A stretch of DNA of 64,000 bases from an uncultured Planctomycetales bacterium. GTDB taxonomy: Bacteria > Planctomycetota > Planctomycetia > Pirellulales > Thermoguttaceae. The notes below the pieces were generated by a model that was not told where the DNA came from, did no database searches, and worked only from the letters and a program-made list of their open reading frames with translations. Below, in pieces: positions 53,891-62,481 of the stretch; position 1 is the first letter of the stretch; the number at the start of each line of letters is the position of its first letter. Both the position numbers and the translations under genes were made by a program. Where the stretch lies: positions 6,171 to 70,170 of the forward strand of contig CALARR010000213.1 in the NCBI GenBank assembly GCA_937889015.1, in the 5' to 3' direction.

Positions 53891-55669
53891 ATGAAACGCG
53901 TACGTCTCTTCTGGCAGATCTTCCCGGCCTGCGTGGGCATCAGCATCGGACTGTTGTTGGTCCTCTATCTGACCGGTCGGCGCAGCCTGGAGGAATTCTA
54001 CTGGCAGGAGGTGACCGACTCGCTGAAGACGCAGGTCCGCTTTGTGTCTCAGGCGGCGGCCGTCTTGCTGAAACGCGACGACCGTGCTGGACTGGATGCC
54101 TTGGTCAAGCAAATGGGACGCGACAGCGGCGTCCGTTTGACTGTGGTTCTACCGTCGGGCAGGGTCCTGGCCGAGTCGAACCAAAACCCGCTGCACATGG
54201 ACGACCACCACGATCGTCCGGAGATCGCCACAGCGCTCCGCAGCGGAGAGTTCGGCCAGTCCGTGCGCCGCAGTCCCACGTTGGACGAAGCCTTCCTCTA
54301 CGTGGCCTATGCCTGGAACGAAGACGGCAAGACCAAGGCCGTGGTCCGTGCGGCGCGTTCGACTGCGGCCATCCAGCAGGGACTGGACGGTCTGTTGCGG
54401 CGAATCCTGGCGGCCGCTCTGGCGGCGGTCGTGCTCAGCGTGGCCGCCAGTTGGGCCCTGGCCCGGCGCATCAGTCTGCCTCTGGAAGTGATGACCGACG
54501 GGGTGCAGCGGTTCGGCGGCGGCGATCTTGAGCACCGGTTGCCGATCACGGGCTCGCGGGAGTTGGCCACCCTGGCCGAGTCGCTCAACGACATGGCCTC
54601 CCAACTGGAGGAACAGATTCAGACCGTGGTCCGCCAGGGCAACGAGCAGGAGGCTGTGCTGCAGAGCATGGAGGACGGGGTGCTCACGCTTGACACCCAA
54701 GGTCGGATCCTGGATCTCAACGCCGCCGGCCAGCGGATGTTCGGATTGGACGCCAGCCAGGTCCACGGCCGTTACATTCAGGAGGTCCTCCGCCGGCCGC
54801 GCCTGCTGAATTTCGTCGAGGCCCTGCTCGCCAGCTTCGTGCCCCGACAGGAAGAAATCGTGATCTACGACGAAGGCCGCCGCGTGCTGGCCGCCTATGG
54901 CAACACGCTGCGCAACGCCAAGCACGAGCCGACCGGCATCCTGATCGTGCTCCGCGAAGTGACGCGCCTACAGCAACTGGAGACCATGCGACGGGATTTC
55001 GTGGCCAACGTGAGCCACGAATTGCGCACGCCGCTGACGGCGATCAAAGGTTACCTGGAGACTTTGCTGGACGGCGGGCTGGCCGACAAGGAGCTCACCG
55101 AGCGGTTCTTCAAGATCATCGTCACCCAAACCGATCGCCTGACGGCGATCCTGGACGACGTGCTCAGCCTGGCCCGGATCGAGAAGGAAACCGAAGAACG
55201 CCAGGTGCAACTGGAGCCCACGGCGTTGCACGGCGTTGTGCAGTCGGCCGTGGCCGCCTGCACCCCGCAGGCCGAGGGACGCGGCATCCGCCTGCACTGC
55301 GATTGCCCCGAAGACCTCAGCGCGCGCATCCACCCCGGCCTGCTCGAACAGGCCCTGGTGAACTTGATCGACAACGCGATCAAGTATTCCGAACCGAACA
55401 AGGAAATCTGGATCGAAGCCGCGGGAACGGCCGAAGGCGTTCGGCTAAGCGTCTTGGACCAGGGCTGCGGGATCGAGGCCCGTCACCTGCACCGCCTCTT
55501 CGAGCGATTCTACCGCGTGGACGCCTCGCGGAGCCGCAAGACGGGCGGTACGGGGCTAGGCCTGGCGATCGTCAAGCACATCGCTATCGCCCATGGCGGA
55601 TGGACCAGCGTCGAGAGTACGCCCGGCCACGGAAGCCGCTTCTCGATCCACTTGCCGAATGCCGCCTGA
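53891..55669 (+). CDS. Sensor histidine kinase (PhoR-like; HAMP-PAS-HisKA-HATPase)
   Basis: A 592-residue membrane kinase. A first helix lies at about 9-28, then an extracytoplasmic sensor region with a His/Asp-rich patch (M-D-D-H-H-D) near 103-108. A second helix at about 171-190 is followed by a HAMP region, a PAS domain (about 250-355) and the HisKA box N-V-S-H-E-L-R-T-P with His376. The ATPase domain has N-L-I-D-N-A-I-K-Y-S, D-Q-G-C-G-I and G-G-T-G-L-G-L-A-I. It would phosphorylate a response regulator, but none is adjacent. The end overlaps the convergent DUF1080 gene by 86 bp. Confidence 0.95.
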   Translation: MKRVRLFWQIFPACVGISIGLLLVLYLTGRRSLEEFYWQEVTDSLKTQVRFVSQAAAVLLKRDDRAGLDALVKQMGRDSGVRLTVVLPSGRVLAESNQNPLHMDDHHDRPEIATALRSGEFGQSVRRSPTLDEAFLYVAYAWNEDGKTKAVVRAARSTAAIQQGLDGLLRRILAAALAAVVLSVAASWALARRISLPLEVMTDGVQRFGGGDLEHRLPITGSRELATLAESLNDMASQLEEQIQTVVRQGNEQEAVLQSMEDGVLTLDTQGRILDLNAAGQRMFGLDASQVHGRYIQEVLRRPRLLNFVEALLASFVPRQEEIVIYDEGRRVLAAYGNTLRNAKHEPTGILIVLREVTRLQQLETMRRDFVANVSHELRTPLTAIKGYLETLLDGGLADKELTERFFKIIVTQTDRLTAILDDVLSLARIEKETEERQVQLEPTALHGVVQSAVAACTPQAEGRGIRLHCDCPEDLSARIHPGLLEQALVNLIDNAIKYSEPNKEIWIEAAGTAEGVRLSVLDQGCGIEARHLHRLFERFYRVDASRSRKTGGTGLGLAIVKHIAIAHGGWTSVESTPGHGSRFSIHLPNAA

Positions 55670-56369
55670 CTTCGTCCTGGGGACGCTGCAACTCCTGGAT
55701 GCGGACGTTCCGCCACCGGACCTGCAGCTTGGGGTCGCCCTTGACGGCGTGGACCTGCAAGCCGATGAAGCCCCGCGTGTCCTTGGCCTCGGTGTAGGTG
55801 GCGCAAGGCACGCCGTTGACGAAGGTCTTGATGGTCCGCCCCACGCACTCCACGCGGAACTTGTTCCACTGGTTGTCGCGGAACGCGGCGCGCGCGACCG
55901 GATCTTCGGCCACATTGGCCAGCCAGCAGCGTTCGCGACCTTCGCCGTAGATGCCGCCCGACGTGCCGGTGGTCTCGTTGGAGATCTCGACCTGGTCGCC
56001 GTAGACCCGGCCGGCCGGATTGGTGACCTTGACCTGTTTGCCGTTGCGCTCGATGGTCTGCGTGTTCTCGGTCTCGTAGACGTGGCTGCGGACCTGCACG
56101 CCGGAGTTCAGGGCCGGATCGTTCTTGACCTCGAATTCGAGGATGAAGTCGCTGTACTCCCGCTTGGTGCAGAGGAACGTGTTGGGGCTCTTTTCGACCG
56201 TGGTGCCCACGATGCAGCCATCTTCCACGTGATAGGTGGCCACGCCGCTGCGGACTTCCCAGCCATCCAGCGAGCGGCCGTCGAACAGGTCGGTCCAGCC
56301 TGCGGCCGACACGACGGAAGCGATTCCCAAGACCAGCAACGCGCTTACGGTTACAGCGATTCTCGGCAT
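55584..56369 (-). CDS. DUF1080 (3-keto-disaccharide hydrolase-like) exported protein
   Basis: A 261-residue LamG/concanavalin-like protein. A signal peptide covers about 1-23 (ending V-S-A-A). The DUF1080 domain begins W-T-D-L-F-D-G-R-S-L-D-G-W, continues with F-E-V-K-N-D-P-A-L-N-S-G-V-Q-V-R-S and ends V-R-W-R-N-V-R-I-Q-E-L. After that point family members normally stop, but here about 34 more Arg/Ser-rich residues run on, reading antisense to the end of the kinase gene. The start is supported by AAGGGA upstream of the ATG. Function is probably carbohydrate processing or binding outside the cytosol. Confidence 0.85.
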   Translation of the reverse strand: MPRIAVTVSALLVLGIASVVSAAGWTDLFDGRSLDGWEVRSGVATYHVEDGCIVGTTVEKSPNTFLCTKREYSDFILEFEVKNDPALNSGVQVRSHVYETENTQTIERNGKQVKVTNPAGRVYGDQVEISNETTGTSGGIYGEGRERCWLANVAEDPVARAAFRDNQWNKFRVECVGRTIKTFVNGVPCATYTEAKDTRGFIGLQVHAVKGDPKLQVRWRNVRIQELQRPQDEVRRHSASGSRSGFRGRAYSRRWSIRHGR

Positions 56370-56413
56370 GACAGTCCCTTTTCAGACGAAGGTGTGACGA
56401 ACGATGTTCGAGC

Positions 56414-56490
56414 CGGTCCCAAAACCAGTCGGCAGCTCAGTCCTGCTGGGCCGCGCGGAGGTGGCTGGGGCGGTTGTGGGATAGGTCCTT
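56414..56490 (+). repeat. Dispersed 77-bp repeat, copy 4
   Basis: A full-length copy between the DUF1080 gene and the signal peptidase gene. It starts CGGTCCCAAAACCAGTC and ends GGGATAGGTCCTT, and shares the GGTGGCTGGG core with the other copies. It lies 62 bp beyond the signal peptidase stop. Confidence 0.8.
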
Positions 56491-56551
56491 GGTTGGCGGA
56501 TCGTATTCGGTGGGTGAAACGCGCAGGGAGCCGCGTGGTGTGTCGCGCGGC

Positions 56552-58318
56552 TCAGCGGATGAAGTTCATCCGCGCGAAGTTAGGAAAGCCGGGGATGGGG
56601 TTCTGCCAGGTGCCCCAGGAATGCGGCCAGTAGATGTAGAGGGCCTTGCCGATCAGCAGGTCGCGGCGCACGTAGTGCTCGAAACAGTCGCGCGACCAGA
56701 GGCGGCTGTCCTTGCTCTTGGGGCTATTGTCCCCCAACACCAGGAACTGGTCCGCGTCCAACTTGTATTCCGACGTCACCCGGTTGTCAAAGGCCGACCA
56801 CTGGCGCGGGTCCGAGAGCAGTCGCTGCACGTCGTGCTGACCGGAAATTCCGACCCGGTAGTCGGTGATCACACGCGATCCGACTGGCCCCTGAGCAATG
56901 TAATACAGATCGCGATGCACGCGCAGATGCCGGACTTCGAGGGCTGCGCCTCGGGCGCCGATCGCCACGGGCGCGAGATCCAGCGGTTGCGGACGCGTGT
57001 TGTTCAGCGGCAGATAGGCGGTCGGCGCGTCAAAGGCCACCACCCGGTTATTGACCCAGAGCAGCAACTCGTCGTCGAAGTTGGAGAATCGCAGGTTGTA
57101 GGTGCCCGGGCCTTGAACCGAAGTGCTCGCGCGGGGCGCATATTGCGGCAGGCCATCGATCGCCAGAAGTGCCTGGCCGGTGGCCAGGTCCAGGGTGCAG
57201 CGGAACCGCCGGCCGCCTTCCACCAACTCCAGGATCAACTGGCGCGAGGCCTGCTGGCCGTCGTTCTTCGAGCCTTCGGTCGGCTTGACCTCGACGCTGC
57301 ATTCCAGGGACAGATCGCCCACCCAGTGCATGCCCAGACTGTCTTCGTACTCGCCAAGGCGATGCCCTACCACGCCCCCGGCATTGTAGGCCACAAAATC
57401 GGACACCAACTGCCTCTGCGGCGGATCTTGGTCCAGCGACTCGCGGCGTTGCATCCTGTCCCATTGGGCCGGCGTGGGCACGAAGTTGTGATAGCGAACC
57501 CAGACTTCGTTCGACGCGGTGCCGTCGGTCGCCAGGCTGCGATGATCGGCCGATGCCTGCCAGGAACCGCCGGCGCCAGCCTCCACCGGTTGCCAGCGCA
57601 AGGGCCAACCGCGATCCAGCAACTCCTGAAAGACATAGTCATTGTCGTACACCGGCCGGGACACGGCGAGAATCTTGGCCGGGGGTTTGCGCGCGATGTG
57701 AAACTCCTTCTGTCCATCGGGTTGGATGAACAGATCGCCGTGCTGGATGCGCACCGTCTCCTGGGGCAGACCTACGATCCGCTTGATGAAGTTCATCTTG
57801 GCGCCGCCGGGATACTTGAACACGGCCACGTCCCAGCGCTGCGGGTCGGCGATCTGATAGGCAAACTTGCCCACCAGGATCCGGTCGCCGTTGTACGATG
57901 GATAGACTTCATCCTGCGGGTTCGACGCCCCGATGAAGGTCGTGTAGCGACACATCGGACAGGTGCTGTACGCCACAGGGTTCGCTCGTGGACGCGGGGC
58001 CCCCGTCTCCGAATCCACCTCGTCGCTGGCGTTGACCTGGTATGGACATCCGCACTTGGGACAGGTGAGGTCCTTGTGCCGCCCCATCAACGTGGGGGCC
58101 ATCGATCCGGTGGGAATCACAAAGGCCTCGGCCTCGAAGGTCCGAAACAGGAAGGCCAACACAAAGGCGATGGCCACCGATTCGATGGTCTCACGGAAGA
58201 GGGCCGGGTATCCCTGTGACGTTTGGTGCGGGTCCACGCCTCGGCCCTTGCCGCCCGAGAGGGCTCGGGCCGGATTGCCGGCGGCTACGTTGGACGGCGA
58301 GGTTCTACGCTTGTGCAT
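56552..58318 (-). CDS. lepB: Signal peptidase I with zinc ribbon and large insert
   Basis: A 588-residue S26 peptidase that removes signal peptides from exported proteins. One helix lies at about 45-60, followed by the catalytic P-T-G-S-M-A-P-T-L with Ser72 and by I-K-R-I-V-G-L-P with Lys179. L-G-D-N-S-P-K-S-K-D-S-R is near the C-terminus. Between the boxes sit a zinc ribbon (C-P-K-C at 86-89 and C-P-M-C at 120-123) and an insert of more than 250 residues with LamG-like strands. It is nearly twice the length of E. coli LepB (324). The ATG at 58318 matches the start of the basic N-tail. It is downstream of a paralogue on the same strand. Confidence 0.92.
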   Translation of the reverse strand: MHKRRTSPSNVAAGNPARALSGGKGRGVDPHQTSQGYPALFRETIESVAIAFVLAFLFRTFEAEAFVIPTGSMAPTLMGRHKDLTCPKCGCPYQVNASDEVDSETGAPRPRANPVAYSTCPMCRYTTFIGASNPQDEVYPSYNGDRILVGKFAYQIADPQRWDVAVFKYPGGAKMNFIKRIVGLPQETVRIQHGDLFIQPDGQKEFHIARKPPAKILAVSRPVYDNDYVFQELLDRGWPLRWQPVEAGAGGSWQASADHRSLATDGTASNEVWVRYHNFVPTPAQWDRMQRRESLDQDPPQRQLVSDFVAYNAGGVVGHRLGEYEDSLGMHWVGDLSLECSVEVKPTEGSKNDGQQASRQLILELVEGGRRFRCTLDLATGQALLAIDGLPQYAPRASTSVQGPGTYNLRFSNFDDELLLWVNNRVVAFDAPTAYLPLNNTRPQPLDLAPVAIGARGAALEVRHLRVHRDLYYIAQGPVGSRVITDYRVGISGQHDVQRLLSDPRQWSAFDNRVTSEYKLDADQFLVLGDNSPKSKDSRLWSRDCFEHYVRRDLLIGKALYIYWPHSWGTWQNPIPGFPNFARMNFIR

Positions 58319-58426
58319 GCCTTCTTCCAGTTCAAGAGCGATCTTGAGGCCACGTTGGCCAACCCGTCAATGTTAGCGGATCAGCCGGATCGTGGCCAGA
58401 TTGAGCCTACCCGACGGCCGCCCCCC

Positions 58427-59866
58427 CTACCACAGAGGTGGCCAATCCAACAGCACCGGCCCAAGGATCTGTTGCCGCGGCAAGCCGCCGCCTGGCCCCC
58501 AATTGCGGCTATCCTCGGAAACGGCCGAGTTGTCGCCCAGCACCAAGTACTCATGGTCACGCAACTTGCGTCGCGCGTGCCCCCCCCCGCCCCGTGTGCG
58601 CTGCTCAGGCTGGCGGTAGTAGACATCCCGGTAGACGCGCAGCCGATCGATCTCGATCGCCATCCCCTGGGCCGCGATGGCGAAGGGGCAGGTCGCATCT
58701 GCTGCGGAGGACGATCCGTGTGGCACAGGCTCGCACACGAGCACCTGGCCGTCGAGGGCTACGATCACCTGCTGGTCGAACAGCGTCATGAGCAGCGACA
58801 CGGGCCGGGTCGCGCGCGAATCGGCGGCGATGGGGAGACAGTGGGCCGGAAGACGCCCGGCGGCCAGCGGTCCCTGGCACGACAATTCGTAGCGCTGATC
58901 GGCGGTGTCGAGCGTCAGCGACAGGGCGGCCTCCCCGGTGCGCGCACGTAGACGGACCCGGCCCGCGCCCTCCAGCCGCACGATTCGCAGCGCGAGCATC
59001 AAGTCGGTTACGGCCTGCAAGTCGTCGGCGCGCTGCGGAGCGGCCCGGTTGTAGACCAAGTCGTCGGACACAGGCTGGGGCCTGACGCGCGCCACATCGC
59101 CGGGCACACGCTGCCAATGTTGGTACACAAGCCAATCCGGCTCCGCATCGGTGTTGGGGGCGGAGCAGCCGAAACGGCCGGTGATGCCTGCCACGGTGGT
59201 CCAGCGGCTGGGCGTTTGAGCCGGACGCCAGCGCGGCGGCGCCGCCGTGTGTTGAGGTGGATGATCGGCGTCGTGAACCAGGATCGCCATGGCTTGTTGC
59301 TGCGTCAGGCTCTTGCGCTGGATCTGTCCGTCGACGTAGATGTCGCCACGGCGAATCTCCACCTCCTCGCCGGGCAACCCTACCAAGCGTTTCACCACCA
59401 GGAGGTCGGATCGCCGCGGATGGCGCAGAACGATTGACTCCCAACGCCGTGGTGATCGTGGCAGCAAAGCCTGACGGGCCAGGAGCACGCGATCGCCGTT
59501 CAACTCGCGCGCCGCTCGCAAGTCATTGCCCGGATAGCCACAATTGGGGCACACGACCGGCCCGGGCCGATCCACGAGCTCGCAGGCAAACGGAATGCCG
59601 CAGTCGGCACAGGTCAGGCTCCAGTGGGGGCCCAGCAGCGCGGGGGCCATGGAGCCACTGCTGACGACCAGCGGCACGAGCAGTCCCTGCATCAGCCAGG
59701 TGCGAGCCGCCAGGACCAGGCTCACCCCGAGCACGGCCCATTCGATCGCCGCTCGCGCCGAGCCAGGGGCCTGGCCTCCAATACGACCTTGTTCCGACGC
59801 GTCTGATCGCGACGAGACTGGGGAGCCTTCCGGTACGCGCGTCACGTTGCTCGCAGCTCGCTCCAT
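58427..59866 (-). CDS. lepB: Signal peptidase I paralogue with zinc ribbon
   Basis: A 479-residue S26 peptidase. One hydrophobic stretch lies at about 41-68. The nucleophile box is S-S-G-S-M-A-P-A-L with Ser72, and Lys159 lies in V-V-K-R-L-V-G-L-P-G-E. Also present are C-A-D-C at 86-89, C-P-N-C at 106-109 and L-G-D-N-S-A-V-S-E-D-S-R near the end. A large insert separates the boxes, shorter than in the neighbour. I chose the ATG at 59866; the frame stays open upstream, but that part is Pro/Arg-rich and unlike the family. No clear Shine-Dalgarno sequence is seen. The lepB-like paralogue follows 108 bp downstream. Confidence 0.9.
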   Translation of the reverse strand: MERAASNVTRVPEGSPVSSRSDASEQGRIGGQAPGSARAAIEWAVLGVSLVLAARTWLMQGLLVPLVVSSGSMAPALLGPHWSLTCADCGIPFACELVDRPGPVVCPNCGYPGNDLRAARELNGDRVLLARQALLPRSPRRWESIVLRHPRRSDLLVVKRLVGLPGEEVEIRRGDIYVDGQIQRKSLTQQQAMAILVHDADHPPQHTAAPPRWRPAQTPSRWTTVAGITGRFGCSAPNTDAEPDWLVYQHWQRVPGDVARVRPQPVSDDLVYNRAAPQRADDLQAVTDLMLALRIVRLEGAGRVRLRARTGEAALSLTLDTADQRYELSCQGPLAAGRLPAHCLPIAADSRATRPVSLLMTLFDQQVIVALDGQVLVCEPVPHGSSSAADATCPFAIAAQGMAIEIDRLRVYRDVYYRQPEQRTRGGGGHARRKLRDHEYLVLGDNSAVSEDSRNWGPGGGLPRQQILGPVLLDWPPLW

Positions 59867-60439
59867 AGGAATGCGGCAGAAGTGTTTACGGTAGCAGCCT
59901 ATGGGAAAACGCGGTCTGGTGGGCGGCGCCCCGGGACGGTTCGGTGCGCCGCCTGGCCATGGATGGAGACACGGGTCGCCTGGGGCGTTCCCATTGTGGG
60001 TTGGTCGTGCGTAGGGGTCAATCACGGTTGAACGGGGCGGGTTTTTTGAAACCCCCTGAATTGGTGCGTCTATGTGCCTAGCATTTGTGCCCGTTTCATG
60101 GCAGAATCGAGTGAGGCGCATATTGGCAATGAGACTGTGCCCGCTTTCGGGGCAGTAGCTCGGATGGGCCTGGGTGACGGTCGTCTGCGACGGCCGGTCC
60201 TGGGCCGTGGTGTTTTCTGTTCCGGTCTGCGCCCACGGACCTCTTGGCCGCTGCGGAGGTCTGCCCGACGGTTGCCGGGTGGGGCCTATTGGGTGTCAGA
60301 AAAGGAATGTCGTGGCTGTGCCGGCCGTTGCCCGGGAAAACCGGCCTCCCGATGGTCGGCCTCACGGCATTACTTACCTGAGCCGCAATAATCGTGTTAA
60401 GGTGGGTGTTGGATCGCTGGGCTGGCTGCAGGTATTGCG
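59867..60439. other. Divergent intergenic region with one repeat element
   Basis: This lies between the leftward signal peptidase gene and the rightward membrane protein gene. It holds copy 3 of the 104-bp element (60287-60390), 49 bp before the membrane protein start. Otherwise I see no gene, and no promoter good enough to annotate. Confidence 0.55.
60287..60390 (+). mobile_element. 104-bp MITE-like element, copy 3
   Basis: It begins TATTGGGTGTCAG and ends CTGAGCCGCAATA, with the same length and orientation as the copies at 27884 and 29135. It differs from them mainly in a short block around 60313-60322. It ends 49 bp before the start codon of the UPF0104 membrane protein gene. Confidence 0.85.
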
Positions 60440-61462
60440 TTGCGAAAACTGCTTGTCGGACTGCTGAAGGTTGGGCTCTCGCTGGCGATCGTGGTCTATC
60501 TGATCGTGCAGGCCAAGCAAGATCGAGCCTTTGCCGAATTGGCCGAGCGGCCCAAGAACTGGCCGCTGTTGGTCCTGGCGGCGGCGATCTGTGGATTGGC
60601 TGTGGTCTTGACCCATATCCGCTGGTGCTATCTGGTCCGGGCCCTGGATCTGCCTTTCCGCTTGAGTGAGGCTTTTCGGCTAGGGTTCCTGGGCTATCTG
60701 TTCAATCTGGCGCCCACGGGCATTGTGGGCGGCGATGTGCTCAAGGGCGTGATGTTGGGACGCCACCACCGGGGCAGCCGAGCCAAGGTCCTGGCCTCGG
60801 TCCTGGTGGATCGGCTGCTGGGCTTGTATGTGCTGTTCGTGATGGCCTCGGTCGCGATTCTCACCACCCGGTTCTGGCGACTCGATCCACAAATCCACTC
60901 GATCTGCATGGCCACGCTCCTGCTGACCGTGGTGGGGGCCATGGGGTTGATGCTCTTGTTTGTGCCCGGTTTCACCGGCGGCTGGCTGACACACCAGTTG
61001 CGCCGCGCCGGCCGAATCGGCCACTACAGCGAGCAGGCGCTGCTGGCCGTGCGGATCTACAAGCATCGTCCGCGGACGCTCTTGCTGGCCACGCTCATGA
61101 GTTTCGCGGTGCAGTCGCTATTCGTGTTTGGCGCCTACTTCATCGCCATGGGACTGTTCGAGCATGTGCCCTCCTTGGACGCGCACTTCGTGGTGGTGCC
61201 GCTGAGTTCCTCGATGGGCGTGGTGCCATTGCCTTTCGGTCCCTTTGAATTGGTGCTGGAGTTCTTGTACGTGCATGCGGGGATGCCGCCGCACCAGGGA
61301 CTGATCGTGGCCCTGGGCTATCGGTTGGTGACGGTGTTGATTGCGGTGGTGGGCGTGTTCTACTTCCTGGCAGGTCGGCGCGAAGTGGTCGAATCGATCC
61401 ACGCAGCCGAAGACCCGCCGCAAGAGAGCCAGACCGACCTTTCCTTGGCCGAAAAGAACTGA
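60440..61462 (+). CDS. UPF0104 / LPG synthase-like membrane protein
   Basis: A 340-residue membrane protein of the lysylphosphatidylglycerol synthase transmembrane (UPF0104, flippase-like) family. It has about seven or eight hydrophobic segments. Family motifs are N-L-A-P-T-G-I-V-G-G-D-V-L-K-G and R-A-K-V-L-A-S-V-L-V-D-R-L-L-G-L, with P-L-P-F-G-P-F-E near the C-terminus. Such proteins are thought to move or modify lipids, and their exact role is unknown. The start is the TTG at 60440, with GCAGG a short way upstream. The next gene begins 2 nt after its stop. Confidence 0.85.
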   Translation: MRKLLVGLLKVGLSLAIVVYLIVQAKQDRAFAELAERPKNWPLLVLAAAICGLAVVLTHIRWCYLVRALDLPFRLSEAFRLGFLGYLFNLAPTGIVGGDVLKGVMLGRHHRGSRAKVLASVLVDRLLGLYVLFVMASVAILTTRFWRLDPQIHSICMATLLLTVVGAMGLMLLFVPGFTGGWLTHQLRRAGRIGHYSEQALLAVRIYKHRPRTLLLATLMSFAVQSLFVFGAYFIAMGLFEHVPSLDAHFVVVPLSSSMGVVPLPFGPFELVLEFLYVHAGMPPHQGLIVALGYRLVTVLIAVVGVFYFLAGRREVVESIHAAEDPPQESQTDLSLAEKN

Positions 61463-61464
61463 GT

Positions 61465-62433
61465 ATGGCCTACCTGTTGGGGACCGATGAGGCCGGCTAC
61501 GGGCCCAACCTCGGCCCGCTGGTCGTTTCGGCCACCCTGTGGGAAGTGCCCGACGGCGTCGACAGCCTGGAGTTGGGCCGGCGTCTGGCGCCGCACGTGG
61601 TGGCCTCGCCCGGCCAGATGCCGGCCGGTCAGCCGTGCGTGGTCATCGGCGACTCCAAGTCGCTCTACAACCCCGGCCGCGGTTTGGGGTATTTGGAGAG
61701 CGGGCTGTGGGCGGCCTGGCAGTCGCTGGGGCAAGGGCCGACGACCTGGCGCGAGGTCTGGCAGCGGCTGGCTGCCGAAGCGTTGGCGACCGAGGCGGAC
61801 TCGCCCTGGTACGGCGAGTACGACTGCCCCCTGCCCTGCGATGCGGCCCCGGCGCGCATCGAGCAGGCCGCGAGCGCCTTGTCCCAGGGGCTGCGGCAGG
61901 CCGGCGCCCGACTGCTGGCCATGCGCAGCCGAGCGCTCTTTCCGGCGGCCTTCAATCAGCAAGTTGCGCAGGCCGACTCCAAGGGGAGCGTCTTGTCGCA
62001 CACCACCTTGGCCCTGGCCGCGGAGTTGATCGCCCCCCTGGGCGACGCGCCGATCAGCGTGGTCTGCGACAAGCACGGCGGGCGCGACCGCTATCAGCCG
62101 CTCTTGGCCGAGCATTTTCCCGAGCCGTTCATCGAGATTCATGGCGAGGGGCGTGCGGCCAGCGTCTATCGTTTTGGTCCGCCGCAGCGGCGCATCGAGT
62201 TCCGCTTCCAGATGCAGGCCGAGAGCCACGTGCCGGCCGCCCTGGCCTCGATGGCTTCGAAGTATTTGCGCGAACTGGCCATGCAGGCCTGGAACCAGTT
62301 TTGGTGCGCGCGGATCGAAGGGTTGCAACCCACGGCCGGATACCCGCAGGATGCGCGGCGCTTCATGCAGGCCATCGCGCCTTTGCAGCAGGAGTTGGGC
62401 ATCGACGCTGCGCGGATCTGGCGCAACCGTTGA
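61465..62433 (+). CDS. RNase HII-like protein of unusual sequence
   Basis: A 322-residue protein with RNase HII-like motifs in order. G-T-D-E-A-G-Y-G-P-N-L-G-P-L-V-V is at 6-21, resembling G-x-D-E-A-G-R-G-P of RNase HII. I-G-D-S-K-S-L is at about 65-71, like D-S-K-K-L. A C-D-K-H-G-G-R-D-R block follows. Finally E-S-H-V-P-A-A-L-A-S-M-A-S-K-Y stands in for the A-A-S-I-V-A-K helix, with Glu where Asp is usual. It is longer than ordinary RNase HII (about 200). It may cut RNA-DNA hybrids, or the site may have diverged. The ATG sits 2 nt behind the previous stop. Confidence 0.72.
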   Translation: MAYLLGTDEAGYGPNLGPLVVSATLWEVPDGVDSLELGRRLAPHVVASPGQMPAGQPCVVIGDSKSLYNPGRGLGYLESGLWAAWQSLGQGPTTWREVWQRLAAEALATEADSPWYGEYDCPLPCDAAPARIEQAASALSQGLRQAGARLLAMRSRALFPAAFNQQVAQADSKGSVLSHTTLALAAELIAPLGDAPISVVCDKHGGRDRYQPLLAEHFPEPFIEIHGEGRAASVYRFGPPQRRIEFRFQMQAESHVPAALASMASKYLRELAMQAWNQFWCARIEGLQPTAGYPQDARRFMQAIAPLQQELGIDAARIWRNR

Positions 62434-62481
62434 GACGCGGCCGGTCGAATACGGCGGCGCGTACGGAGAACAACACATCTC

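Noticed and set aside
59867..60121. N-terminal extension of the upstream signal peptidase
   Set aside because: The 85 extra residues are Pro/Arg-rich, unlike the family, and would lie before the membrane helix.
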